Origin: Bacteroidales bacterium
GTDB lineage: Bacteria; Bacteroidota; Bacteroidia; Bacteroidales; P3
Length of the DNA stretch: 64,000 nucleotides
Assembly (NCBI GenBank): GCA_017480785.1
Contig: JAFURZ010000008.1
Location: forward strand, 1-64,000
Direction: 5' to 3'
In this document: positions 6,626-14,914 of the stretch, piece after piece
Layout of the letters: the number at the start of each line of letters is the position of its first letter
Position numbering within the stretch: the first letter of the stretch is position 1
Notes under the pieces: model-generated
The model's input: the letters and a program-made list of their open reading frames with translations, nothing else
Databases searched by the model: none
What the model was told of the DNA's origin: nothing
Position numbers and translations under genes: made by a program

Positions 6626-7735
6626 CTAGCGGCGCAGCAGCAGGGCGGTGCGCAGGGCCAGGGTCAGGATGACGGGCAGGATGGCCAGGCTGAGGCCGCA
6701 CACGACGACCCATACGGCCGCGGCGGCGAAGCATGCCAGTTGCAGCCACAGGGCCCAGCGGGGACTGCGCTCGAGGCGGAGGGCTATCAGTATCAGCAGG
6801 GGCGAGGCCCAGAGGATATTGAGGTTCCAGCGGGTGCACCAGTGGTCGGTGCCGAACCACATGAAGCAGAGGAAGAGGCCGACGATGCCGGCCAGTATGA
6901 ATAGTGCGCGGTCGGCCCAGCGGGGCCAGAGGTTTTTCCATGTGAGCAGTGCCACGGCTACAAACAGTAATGTGAATACCACCAGCGGCGGGAAGCTGCG
7001 GCGCAGGGGTGTGCGGGTGTCGCGGAGCCACTGGCGCGAGTCGGCCACGAGGGGTTGTGTGCCGCGGATGGCGGTCTGGTACTGCTGCATCATCAGCATG
7101 GGGTGGAACATGGCGTCGCGGCCCGAGCAGCGATGGTCGGCCGGCAGGCCGAGCAGGAGGTCGACGCCGAGGGTCCACCACTGCTGGGTGGGGCCGGCCG
7201 AGCGGTGCACGTAGCGGCGGTAGCTTTCGGGTTTCCAGCCGCCGTAGTCCACCTGCTGTTTGCCGCAGGCGCTCTCCACCATGTCGCGCACGCGGGTGGC
7301 GCAGTTGTCGCGGAAGAAGTCGTACATGTAGTAGCGGTTCTCGGGCTGGTAGTTCCATTCGAGCATCAGGTAGAGGTTGTTGACTTCCTGCTGCGAGAGG
7401 GAGAGCCGTTGCTCCCACACGGCGCGCCGTTCGTAGTCGTAGACGGCCATGAAGTGGTCGAAGCTGGAGCGGCTGAGGCAGTAGTTGAGCATGCCGCGGG
7501 CGAACTTCCAGTAGAAATGGGGCGTGTCGAAGTCGAAGGTGCCGTAGTTGTAGGCGAAGTCGATGCCGCGCGCGGTGTCGGTGATGCGGATGGCGCTGTG
7601 TCCGAAGGCCAGGTAGAAGTCGTTGCCGGGGCCGCAGGTGATGACGCTGGCCGTGGCAGTGGGGCTCAATGGTAGCTGCTGCGCTGTGGCGCATATTGCC
7701 GATAACGACATGAATAACAATAAGAACCGTTTCAT
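6626..7735 (-). CDS. DUF4105 (Lnb-like N-terminal) membrane protein
   Basis: This 369-residue protein has a signal peptide ending near CATAQ. Its periplasmic DUF4105/Lnb N-terminal domain has recognisable phrases: GNDFYLAFGHSAIRI, GIDFAYNYGTFDF and FFRDNCATRVRDMVE. The C-terminal third carries four or five hydrophobic helices (about residues 240-365). The His and Cys in FGHSAI and RDNCAT are typical of this family and suggest a papain-like or related hydrolase fold, but the function is unproven. The start at 7735 is preferred over 7762 because it places the signal peptide at the N-terminus. Confidence 0.8.
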   Translation of the reverse strand: MKRFLLLFMSLSAICATAQQLPLSPTATASVITCGPGNDFYLAFGHSAIRITDTARGIDFAYNYGTFDFDTPHFYWKFARGMLNYCLSRSSFDHFMAVYDYERRAVWEQRLSLSQQEVNNLYLMLEWNYQPENRYYMYDFFRDNCATRVRDMVESACGKQQVDYGGWKPESYRRYVHRSAGPTQQWWTLGVDLLLGLPADHRCSGRDAMFHPMLMMQQYQTAIRGTQPLVADSRQWLRDTRTPLRRSFPPLVVFTLLFVAVALLTWKNLWPRWADRALFILAGIVGLFLCFMWFGTDHWCTRWNLNILWASPLLILIALRLERSPRWALWLQLACFAAAAVWVVVCGLSLAILPVILTLALRTALLLRR

Positions 7736-7829
7736 AATATGTTTTTTAACGTGAATTACCACAAATGGCCATGAATTATCATTAATTATTTGTGATATTC
7801 GTGGTTGTTTGTGGTAATTCGTGTTAACC

Positions 7830-8912
7830 TCAGTCGCCGGTGCCCATTCTTTCTCCTTCTATCTCGGCGGGAGGCAGGATGGTCTCGCGGGGCTCCATGT
7901 GAGCTGCGGCCTTCTCGACGGGGTTGTGCAGGGTGACCTGCGGGAACGGTATCTCGACGCCGGCATTGTTGAAGGCGATATAGATGTCCTCGCGGATGTG
8001 CTCCCAGAGGGTCCAGTAGTCTTCGACTTTGGTCCACAGCCACAGGGTGAGGTCGACGGAGCTGTCGTTCAGGTTGCTGACGGCGATGGTGGGTTTCTTG
8101 GGTTCCCAAAGAATCTCTTTCTCCGAGTGGATGACCTCCCAGAGGACCTCCTTGGCCTTGCGCAGGTCGGTGCCGTAGGCCACGGACGCCACCACGTCGA
8201 GGCGGATGGCGGGCTCCTTGGTGTGGTTGATGAGGCTCTTGGTGGCCAGCTCGCTGTTGGGGATGATGACGGTGCGGCCGTTGAAGGGGCGCATGATGGT
8301 GTGGAAGATGCGGATTTCCTTGATGTAGCCTTTGTACTGTCCGCATTCGATGTAGTCGTCCACCTTGAAGGGCTTCATAAGGAGGATGATGACGCCGCCG
8401 GCGAAGTTCTGGAGGGTGCCCTGGAGGGCCATGCCTATGGCCAGACCCATGGCGCCGAGGAGGGCGATGAAGGAGGTGGCCTTGATGCCGATGACGTCCA
8501 TGGCCATGATGATTATCATGGCCTTGAGCAGCACGTCGACCAGCGAGCCGAGGAAGGTCTTGAGCGAGGGCTCGGCGTTGCGGCGTTCGAGACTCCGCAC
8601 GATGATTTTTTTCAGCCACTTGGCCAGCTTCATGCCGAGCCATAGGATGAGGATGGCGGCGATGAGTTTGGGCAGGAAGGCCACCGAGAGGTCCATCAAC
8701 TGGCGCAGACCGTCTTTGATAAAGGTGTTCTCGCCGGTCACCACGGCCTTGATGTCGGTGAAGTCCATGTTCTTGAGGCTGTCCTTGATGGCGGTGGAGA
8801 TGCTGTCCTGTGCTTTCACCATCTGGCCGAACTCGTCGTCGGGCAGACTGTCGGTCGGAGTGCTCACCGCTGCCGCCAGCAGTACGGGGGCTTTGTCGTC
8901 TAATAATAACAT
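7830..8912 (-). CDS. MscS-family mechanosensitive ion channel
   Basis: This 360-residue protein has an N-terminal helix pair and then the MscS core. The pore helix is GAMGLAIGMALQGTLQNFAGG, followed by VIILLMKPFKVDDYIE and the beta domain (GYIKEIRIFHTIMRPFNGRTVIIPNS). The C-terminal alpha/beta vestibule ends at about residue 320. It should open on hypo-osmotic shock in the inner membrane. The start at 8912 is chosen because the upstream extension crosses the divergent promoter region. It is divergent from the gene at 8999. Confidence 0.9.
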   Translation of the reverse strand: MLLLDDKAPVLLAAAVSTPTDSLPDDEFGQMVKAQDSISTAIKDSLKNMDFTDIKAVVTGENTFIKDGLRQLMDLSVAFLPKLIAAILILWLGMKLAKWLKKIIVRSLERRNAEPSLKTFLGSLVDVLLKAMIIIMAMDVIGIKATSFIALLGAMGLAIGMALQGTLQNFAGGVIILLMKPFKVDDYIECGQYKGYIKEIRIFHTIMRPFNGRTVIIPNSELATKSLINHTKEPAIRLDVVASVAYGTDLRKAKEVLWEVIHSEKEILWEPKKPTIAVSNLNDSSVDLTLWLWTKVEDYWTLWEHIREDIYIAFNNAGVEIPFPQVTLHNPVEKAAAHMEPRETILPPAEIEGERMGTGD

Positions 8913-8998
8913 AGTTATGCCTTTTGTTGACTTTTTTTTCGGCTGCAAAGATACAACTTTTAATCTATAATTCGGATAAAATGTGTAATTTTGCAGCC
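8913..8998. promoter_or_regulatory. Divergent promoter pair
   Basis: On the minus strand TATCTTTGC (8945-8953) serves the MscS gene. On the plus strand TAATTTTGC (8986-8994) ends 4 nt before the ATG at 8999, so that transcript is probably leaderless or nearly so. Confidence 0.6.
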
Positions 8999-9661
8999 AT
9001 GAAAGAGATGATACATGACTGTTCGGAACTGATGGACGCGGTGGAACAGATGGGGTTCCTTCCGCTGCTGGAGAGCGGAGTGCCAGGCTTTTCGGCCGAT
9101 GCGATGGTGGCACCGGAGTGCCGCTACAGGGTGACCGACGAGGGTTGGGAGTGGCCGCTGTGGGATTGGAAAGGTCCCGCCGTGACCGAGGGGGGCTTCG
9201 CTTACGGCAAGTTCTTCGATGGCAAGGCCGGGTTTGTGAGCATGGAGTGGTGGCCCGACCTCTGCAACTGGCGCCGCCACAAGCACCCTCAGCCAGCGGA
9301 GGAGAGCATAGAGGGGGCGATACTGGAGGTGCTGCAGGTGAACGGCAGCATGATTACACGCGAACTGCGGTCGGCCTGCGGTTTCGATGGTCCCAGGATG
9401 CGCGGCAAGTTCGACGGCTATGTCACACGACTGGAGAGTGCTTGCCGCGTGGTAATCGAGGACTTCGTCTATCCGCGGGACAAGCATGGCAACCGCTACG
9501 GCTGGGGATGGGCGTTGCTCAACACGCCAGAGCGTCTCTTCGGTCACGAGGCCTGCCTGTGTGAACGCACGCCCGAGGAGAGCCGTGAGCGCATATACAA
9601 CCACCTGAAAAAGAAGCTTCCCCAAGCCACAGAGAGGCAGTTGGGGAAGCTGGTCGGATAA
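8999..9661 (+). CDS. AlkZ-related winged-helix protein
   Basis: This 220-residue protein has many aromatic residues in its N-terminal half (EWPLWDWKGP, FVSMEWWPDLCNWRRHK). A winged-helix-like segment follows (ESIEGAILEVLQVNGSMITRELR) and then LFGHEACLCERTPEES. The pattern resembles short Bacteroidetes proteins annotated as AlkZ-related (HTH_42 family, linked to DNA glycosylase YcaQ/AlkZ), but it is much shorter than true AlkZ. Catalytic function is doubtful. An alternative start at 8981 would add six residues and lies before the promoter box. The assignment is from memory of family features and is moderate. Confidence 0.55.
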   Translation: MKEMIHDCSELMDAVEQMGFLPLLESGVPGFSADAMVAPECRYRVTDEGWEWPLWDWKGPAVTEGGFAYGKFFDGKAGFVSMEWWPDLCNWRRHKHPQPAEESIEGAILEVLQVNGSMITRELRSACGFDGPRMRGKFDGYVTRLESACRVVIEDFVYPRDKHGNRYGWGWALLNTPERLFGHEACLCERTPEESRERIYNHLKKKLPQATERQLGKLVG

Positions 9662-9680
9662 ATCTGGACTCTGTTTCTTA

Positions 9681-11003
9681 CTAGCAGAGCTCGTGGATGA
9701 CGAGGCCGGAGCGCAGTTTGGGCTCGAACCACGTGGTCTTCGGGGGCATGATGTTGCCGGTGTCGGCAATGTCGATAATCTGCTTCATGCTGACGGGATA
9801 GAGGGCGAAAGCCACCTTCATCTCGCCGCTGTCGACGCGACGTTTCAGCTCGCCGAGGCCGCGGATGCCGCCCACGAAGTCGATGCGCTTGTCGGTGCGG
9901 AGGTCCTTGATGCCAAGCACCTTGTCCAGCACGAGGTTGGAGAGGATGGTGACATCGAGCACGCCGATGGGGTCGTTGTCGTTGTAGGTGCCGGGCTTGG
10001 CGGTGAGACTGTACCACACGCCTTCAAAGTACATGGCGAAGTTGTGCAGTTTGGCGGGCTTGTACTCCTGGCTGCACTCGCAGTGGCAGGGCAGTTCGCA
10101 CTCGCACTTGCCGCCGTTACGCACGCAGTCGCACATGCACTCGATGTCGAAGTTCTCGGCCAGCTTGGCGAAGAATTCCTTGCCGCTGAGGCCGTTGAGG
10201 TCTTTCACCACGCGGTTGTAGTCGATGACGTTCAGCTGGTTGTCGGGGAAGATGACGGTCATGAAGTAGTTGTACTCCTCTTTGCCGGTGTGGTGGGGGT
10301 TCTGCTCCTTCTTCTCCTGTCCCACGAGGGCGGCGGCGGCGCTGCGATGGTGGCCGTCGGCGATGTACATGGCGGGCACCTGCTTGTCGAAGATGTCGAC
10401 CAGTTCGTCGATGAGCTTGCGGTCGTCGATGACCCAGAAGCGGTGGCCGAAGCCGTCTTCCTTGGCGATGAAGTCATAGACGGGCTTCTTGGCGGTGACG
10501 GAGGCGACGATTTCGTCGATGCGGGCGATGGCGGGGTAGGCGAAGAAGACAGGCTCCACGTTGGCGTTGGTGATGCGGACGTGTTTCATGCGGTCCTCTT
10601 CCTTGTCCTTGCGGGTGAGCTCGTGTTTCTTGATGACCTTGTTCACGTAGTCCTCGCTGTAGGCGCAGGCCACGATGCCGTACTGCCACTTGGCGTCCTT
10701 GTCCTTGGGGTTCATGCTCTGGGCATAGATGTAGAGCTTCTCCTCCTCGTCCTTGACGAGCCAGCCGAGGTCTTTGAACTTGTTGTAGTTCTTCACCACC
10801 TGGAGGTAGACTTCGGGCGAGTGCTCGTCGGTGCCGGCGGGCAGGTCGATTTCAGCCTTGGTGACGTGCAGCAGGCTGTAAGGATTGCCCTCGCATTCCA
10901 CGCGGGCCTCTTCAGAGTTCAGAACGTCGTAGGGACGTGATGCCAGTTTTTCGACAATGTCGACGGGCGGGCGAAAGCCTTTAAAGGGTTTGATGATACT
11001 CAT
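9681..11003 (-). CDS. DUF1015 family protein (SerK-like)
   Basis: This 440-residue protein begins IIKPFKGFRPP and contains IADGHHRSAAA, both hallmarks of DUF1015. The family includes an archaeal free-serine kinase (SerK), and bacterial members often sit near serine biosynthesis genes. No such neighbours are present here. The unusual part is a cysteine cluster around residues 285-315 (ECMCDCVRNGGKCECELPCHCECS). It has ten cysteines in about 30 residues and could bind zinc or an iron-sulfur cluster. It lies 23 nt downstream of the Mrr-like gene. Confidence 0.82.
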   Translation of the reverse strand: MSIIKPFKGFRPPVDIVEKLASRPYDVLNSEEARVECEGNPYSLLHVTKAEIDLPAGTDEHSPEVYLQVVKNYNKFKDLGWLVKDEEEKLYIYAQSMNPKDKDAKWQYGIVACAYSEDYVNKVIKKHELTRKDKEEDRMKHVRITNANVEPVFFAYPAIARIDEIVASVTAKKPVYDFIAKEDGFGHRFWVIDDRKLIDELVDIFDKQVPAMYIADGHHRSAAAALVGQEKKEQNPHHTGKEEYNYFMTVIFPDNQLNVIDYNRVVKDLNGLSGKEFFAKLAENFDIECMCDCVRNGGKCECELPCHCECSQEYKPAKLHNFAMYFEGVWYSLTAKPGTYNDNDPIGVLDVTILSNLVLDKVLGIKDLRTDKRIDFVGGIRGLGELKRRVDSGEMKVAFALYPVSMKQIIDIADTGNIMPPKTTWFEPKLRSGLVIHELC

Positions 11004-11026
11004 AGGTTTGTCTGTTTTTAGGTTTA

Positions 11027-11947
11027 TTATATATTTTCTTCAAAATAATCAGAGTCTATACGCTTGACTTCATATGTCTTTTTAATCGTTACTCCAAGAT
11101 TAAATTCTACCATATAGTTGGCAAGAGTTATACCGTCAATCAGTACTACAGAAACATCGCTTGGAAGGTGATTAAGTGAGTCGTAGGCTTCTTTTGAAAA
11201 GGTAGAAGTGGTAATAAAAACGCCTTTCTTTGAGCTTTTTGATGTTAATGTTCCGATAAAACTTGTAACGTCCTTTCGTCCAACAGTACCGTTATCCCAT
11301 CTTTTTGCTTGGAGATATACCTTATTGAGACCTAATTTGTCCTCAGCAATAATTCCATCTATCCCTTCGTCTTTTGAATAACGAGTCACTTCCGTGAATC
11401 CGTTTTGTCCATATCCCATCTTCATTAACAGGTCAACAACCAACTGCTCAAAAAAACGTGGTGACTGTTTTTTTACCAATTCCAATATCTCTGAAGCTAG
11501 CGATGAGTTGATTTCATTTACAGCCTCTTCTATTGCTTCTGATGGTGTTGTTTCAGTAAAGACAATATTATGTTGATGTGAATCAGTTGCAGTTGGTGTG
11601 GGTTCATTTCTCCTCTGTTGAAAATCAACAAAAGAATTATAGTTGCGCAGAAAGTCTTTGGTTATCTTTTCTCCTGATAAATATACTTTTCTGCCTTCTT
11701 CAGTTATTCTATATTCTCCACGAGAAACGCGCTCAATTAACCCGGCCTGAAACAAATAAGTTACTGCCCAACTTGTACGGTCACTTACTTGCGTTTTCCG
11801 CTGGCTCCGAATCATTTCGGCACAATCTTCTTCTGTTAATTGCAAGTCAACAATGGCATTATTCATCATTTGTTGAACACTTGCCGTTTTGTTTTTGGCA
11901 AGAGTAGATAAAATGGGTCTTGCGAAGTCTAAAAAGAAAGGTACCAT
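11027..11947 (-). CDS. mrr: Mrr-like restriction endonuclease
   Basis: This 306-residue protein has an Mrr N-terminal winged-helix region (residues about 1-95, with YLFQAGLIERVSRGEYRITEEG). A C-terminal Mrr nuclease domain of the PD-(D/E)XK fold follows, with DEGIDGII and VYLQAKRW giving the D...QAK catalytic pattern. Mrr enzymes cleave methylated DNA. The start at 11947 avoids overlap with the HigA gene. An upstream in-frame start at 11986 would add 13 hydrophobic residues. The gene is markedly AT-rich against its GC-rich surroundings, which with the adjacent toxin-antitoxin remnants suggests horizontal acquisition. No methyltransferase partner is visible. Confidence 0.85.
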   Translation of the reverse strand: MVPFFLDFARPILSTLAKNKTASVQQMMNNAIVDLQLTEEDCAEMIRSQRKTQVSDRTSWAVTYLFQAGLIERVSRGEYRITEEGRKVYLSGEKITKDFLRNYNSFVDFQQRRNEPTPTATDSHQHNIVFTETTPSEAIEEAVNEINSSLASEILELVKKQSPRFFEQLVVDLLMKMGYGQNGFTEVTRYSKDEGIDGIIAEDKLGLNKVYLQAKRWDNGTVGRKDVTSFIGTLTSKSSKKGVFITTSTFSKEAYDSLNHLPSDVSVVLIDGITLANYMVEFNLGVTIKKTYEVKRIDSDYFEENI

Positions 11948-11967
11948 AACTATTGCTATTAATTGGA

Positions 11968-12318
11968 TTATAACATACAGGCCCAACCGTACTTGCGTGA
12001 TAGGTCGCGGAGAAGGTTGCGGTCGCTGATGGGAATGGTAACGACAACATCTTCATGCTGGGACTTTTGTGCAGCAATGTCTTTGTCATATTGAGATTGG
12101 AGATTCATCCACATAACCACAGGAATACCTAATGCTTTCTCAAGAGAGGCGGCGATTTCTTCGGTAACACTACGACGGGCACGAACCACCTCACTCACCA
12201 TAGTGGGAGTCAAACCCGCAAGGGCGGCCAACTGCTTCTGCGTCAGGCCTCGCTCACGCATCTCGTCGCGTACCAATTCTCCCGGGTGCGTAGCAATAAA
12301 TGGAGCTGTATTATTCAT
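11968..12318 (-). CDS. higA: HigA-family antitoxin / XRE regulator
   Basis: This 116-residue protein has a central helix-turn-helix (LTQKQLAALAGLTPTMVSEVVRARRSVT) preceded by THPGELVRDEMRERG, the characteristic HigA layout. HigA binds and represses its own operon and neutralises HigB. The upstream ORF that should encode HigB is only 30 codons long and overlaps this start by ATGA. So HigA is either an orphan regulator or serves another toxin. It lies 20 nt upstream of the Mrr-like gene and could regulate it. Confidence 0.85.
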   Translation of the reverse strand: MNNTAPFIATHPGELVRDEMRERGLTQKQLAALAGLTPTMVSEVVRARRSVTEEIAASLEKALGIPVVMWMNLQSQYDKDIAAQKSQHEDVVVTIPISDRNLLRDLSRKYGWACML

Positions 12319-12407
12319 AATGCTTCGATATTTCTTCCCTTCTTTGCCGATGTCTTGCCTGATAGGAACAATTCCTCTAATGCTTCATCCTCAAATGTGA
12401 CGTTCAT
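12315..12407 (-). pseudogene. higB: Truncated HigB toxin remnant (30 codons)
   Basis: An ATG at 12407 opens a 30-codon frame beginning NVTFEDEALEELFLSGKTS. This resembles the N-terminus of HigB host-inhibition toxins, which normally run to about 100 residues. It stops at TGA (12315-12317), overlapping the higA ATG in an ATGA junction. The catalytic body of the RNase is missing, so the fragment cannot be an active toxin. A TATATTTGC promoter-like box (about 12465-12473) lies upstream. The residual frame may now serve mainly to couple translation of higA. Confidence 0.65.
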
Positions 12408-12484
12408 CTGTTTTGTGATTAACTATCAATAGATTGCGCTATTTCATGCAATGTATTCCCATCTGCAAATATATTAATAAAAAG

Positions 12485-13003
12485 TTAAATGGCAAAATAA
12501 TTCTTTCGTTCCAGCTGCAGCAGGGCTCGCTTTCGGTCGAGGCCGCCGGCGTAGCCGGTGAGGGACCCGTCGGCGCCGACCACGCGATGGCAGGGGACGA
12601 TGATGGAGATGGGGTTGCGGCCTACGGCACCACCCACTGCCTGCGCCGAGCGGCAGCCTAAACGGCGGGCAAGTTCGCCGTAGGTCACTGTCTGACCATA
12701 GGGGATGGCGAGCAGCGCTTCACATACACGCTGTTGGAAGACCGTACCCCGAAAAGACATCGGCGGCGTGAACCCGGGTTCGCGGCCAGAGAAATACTCA
12801 TCCAACCAACGACAGGCAGAGAGTAGGGGTTGCGTGACCTCAGGCTGCGTGGCCCTGTTCTCTATTCTCTGTTCCTCGCTCTTTGTGCCAAGAGTGCTTC
12901 CAAAGTGCTTCTGTCCGTCAAACCAAAGGCCCACGATCGCCGAGCCATCGCTGGCCAGCGTGATGTCCCCGAGAGGCGAGTGATAGTGTGCGGAATAAAC
13001 CAT
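12485..13003 (-). CDS. ogt: Methylated-DNA--[protein]-cysteine S-methyltransferase
   Basis: This 172-residue O6-alkylguanine repair protein has the catalytic motif IIVPCHRVVGADGSLTGYAGG (cysteine acceptor). The helix-turn-helix region is YGQTVTYGELARRLGCRSAQAVGGAVGRNP. The start at 13003 (VYSAHYHSPLGDI) fits the family and leaves 19 nt to the upstream gene. The N-terminal part carries a degenerate 7-nt periodic tract (about 12855-12882) coding for KSEEQRIENRATQ, absent from typical relatives. It is probably cotranscribed with the upstream nucleotidyltransferase. Confidence 0.9.
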   Translation of the reverse strand: MVYSAHYHSPLGDITLASDGSAIVGLWFDGQKHFGSTLGTKSEEQRIENRATQPEVTQPLLSACRWLDEYFSGREPGFTPPMSFRGTVFQQRVCEALLAIPYGQTVTYGELARRLGCRSAQAVGGAVGRNPISIIVPCHRVVGADGSLTGYAGGLDRKRALLQLERKNYFAI

Positions 13004-13022
13004 GTCTTGTGGGGCTTGTAAT

Positions 13023-13712
13023 TCAGAACATGGTTTTTGCCCTCTCGACGGCTTGGGGGGTGCCGACATCAAGCCATCTGTCGGCAGAATGCATGAAATA
13101 GCCAATGGGATAATGCTTTGCCAATTCCAGGTAGCACCCGAATACTGGATAGGGATGGTCGTCGGAGGGCATGAGTGGGAAGAGCTGCGGGCTCACCATC
13201 GACACGCCGCTGAAGGGTAGGGGGGTGAGGCCCGACGCCTCCGTCTGTCCGTGGATGCCGGCCAAGTGTCCTTCGCGGTCGAAAAGAAGCATGCGTGTCG
13301 TCTCGCGATGGCTGGTGCAAAGCGTGACCAAGTTGCCGCTTTCAAGGTGATGCTGCTGAAGTGCCAGGAAGTCGATGTCGGATAGTATGTCGACGTTGTG
13401 GATAAGAACAGGTTCGTCGCCGGAGAACAACGGTGCAGCGTGTTTCAGCGCCCCTCCGGTGTTGAGCAGCATCTCGCGTTCGTCGCTGACGAGTACTTCG
13501 CAAGGCCATCGGTGTTGCTGGATGAAGTGAATCAGCATGTCGCCGAAATAGTGAGCGTTAACCACGCACCGTTTTACGCCGGCGTCGGCCACCCGCCCGA
13601 TGGCAATTTCAAGCAGTGTCTTTCCGTTTATTTCGACCAATGCTTTGGGTCGGCTGTCGGTTAGCGGGCGCAGCCGTGTGCCCAGACCGGCGGCGAGTAT
13701 CAGTGCTTCCAT
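13023..13712 (-). CDS. Sugar-phosphate nucleotidyltransferase (MurU/RmlA type)
   Basis: This 229-residue protein begins with the nucleotide-binding signature LILAAGLGTRLRPLTDSRPKAL and has a second conserved site, VLIHNVDILSD. This family transfers a nucleotide to a sugar 1-phosphate. The short length and the motif resemble MurU (MurNAc-1-phosphate uridylyltransferase) of peptidoglycan recycling, or mannose-1-phosphate enzymes. The usual kinase partner (AmgK-like) is not adjacent, so the substrate is uncertain. Confidence 0.83.
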   Translation of the reverse strand: MEALILAAGLGTRLRPLTDSRPKALVEINGKTLLEIAIGRVADAGVKRCVVNAHYFGDMLIHFIQQHRWPCEVLVSDEREMLLNTGGALKHAAPLFSGDEPVLIHNVDILSDIDFLALQQHHLESGNLVTLCTSHRETTRMLLFDREGHLAGIHGQTEASGLTPLPFSGVSMVSPQLFPLMPSDDHPYPVFGCYLELAKHYPIGYFMHSADRWLDVGTPQAVERAKTMF

Positions 13713-13734
13713 TGTCTATTCCTTTTAAATTTAG

Positions 13735-13765
13735 TGCGGCATACAGTCAATGTGTGCCGCACTAA
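13735..13765. terminator. Inverted repeat after gcvT
   Basis: AGTGCGGCA and TGCCGCACT are near-perfect inverted repeats with a 12-nt loop, between gcvT and the nucleotidyltransferase. Only a weak U-tract follows on the minus strand. It is a possible terminator or processing hairpin. Confidence 0.4.
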
Positions 13766-13791
13766 AAAAATGTCGTAATGCAAAGGTCGGA

Positions 13792-14898
13792 TTATCCCTC
13801 GTAGAAGGGCATCTTGACGGTGACGGCCTTGAGGAGTTTCTCGCGTATCTTGATGTAGATTTCGGTGCCTGCCTTGGCGTATTCGGCCTTGAGGAGGGCG
13901 GTGCCGATGTTCTTGCCGGTCGAGGGACTGGGCGAGCCGCTGCGCACCTCGCCGATGCAGTTGCCCTCGGCGTCGCAGACCTGGTAGCCGTTGCGGGCGA
14001 TGCCGCGGTCCACCATCTCGAAGCCAGCCACCTTGCGCTTGAAGCCGGCGGCTTTCTGGGCCAGGAGGAGCTCCTTGTTGATGAAGTTGTTATTCTCGGC
14101 TTTCAGTTTGACGATGAATGCCAGCGGAGCCTCGAGGGGGCTGACGGTGTCGTCCATCTCGTGGCCGTAGAGGGCGAAGCCCTTCTCCAGACGCAGGGTG
14201 TCGCGGCAGCCCAGACCGGCGGGCATGATGCCGAACTCCTTGCCGGCCTCGAACACGGCATTCCACACCTCGATGGCTTTCTCCTTGGGGATGTAGATTT
14301 CGCATCCGCCGGCGCCGGTGTAGCCCGTGGTCGAGAGGATGATGTCGGGAATGCCCGCGAAGGTGAGAATCTTGAAGGTGTAGTACTCCATGTCGACGAT
14401 GTTCTCCGAGGTGAGCTTCTGCATGGCCTTGAGGGCGTTGGGACCCTGCACGGCGAGCTGGGCCCACTGCTCGCTCTCGTTGACGAAGTCCTTGCCGAGC
14501 TCCATGCCCATCTTGTCGGCGATCTGGCTCATCCACGCCCAGTCTTTGTCGATGTTGGCGGCGTTGGGCACCATGAAGTACTCGTCGTCATGGACGCGGT
14601 AGACGAGCATGTCGTCCACCACGCCGCCCTGACCGTTGGGCAGGCAGGTGTACTGCACCTTGCCGTCGTAGAGGTCCTCGACGTTGTTGGTGGTGACATA
14701 CTGCATGAAGTGCTTGGCGATGGGGCCTTTGGCGCGGAACTCGCCCATGTGGCTCACGTCGAACACGCCCACGTTGTTGCGGACGTTGTGGTGCTCCTCG
14801 ACGAGGCCGGTGTACTGGATGGGCATGTTATAGCCCGCAAACTCGGCCATCTTGGCGCCGAGCTTGATGTGCAAATCGGTGTACGGTGTGGTTTTCAT
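13792..14898 (-). CDS. gcvT: Glycine cleavage system aminomethyltransferase (T protein)
   Basis: This 368-residue protein has clear GcvT features: HIKLGAKMAEFAGYNMPIQY, GVFDVSHMGEF (folate site), VDDMLVYRVHDDEYFMVPN, TGYTGAGGCEIYIP and GLGCRDTLRLEKGF. It transfers the methylene group from the H protein to tetrahydrofolate. No gcvH or gcvP gene is adjacent in this window. A RelE-type toxin-antitoxin pair ends only 16 nt upstream on the same strand, an odd arrangement. No glycine-riboswitch-like structure was seen upstream. Confidence 0.95.
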   Translation of the reverse strand: MKTTPYTDLHIKLGAKMAEFAGYNMPIQYTGLVEEHHNVRNNVGVFDVSHMGEFRAKGPIAKHFMQYVTTNNVEDLYDGKVQYTCLPNGQGGVVDDMLVYRVHDDEYFMVPNAANIDKDWAWMSQIADKMGMELGKDFVNESEQWAQLAVQGPNALKAMQKLTSENIVDMEYYTFKILTFAGIPDIILSTTGYTGAGGCEIYIPKEKAIEVWNAVFEAGKEFGIMPAGLGCRDTLRLEKGFALYGHEMDDTVSPLEAPLAFIVKLKAENNNFINKELLLAQKAAGFKRKVAGFEMVDRGIARNGYQVCDAEGNCIGEVRSGSPSPSTGKNIGTALLKAEYAKAGTEIYIKIREKLLKAVTVKMPFYEG

Positions 14899-14914
14899 TT
14901 GATATGTTTTAAGT

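Noticed and set aside
12315..12407. An active HigB toxin
   Set aside because: Only the first 30 codons are present and the nuclease part is missing.
14899..14914. A glycine riboswitch upstream of gcvT
   Set aside because: Only 16 nt separate gcvT from the preceding toxin gene and no riboswitch fold was seen.
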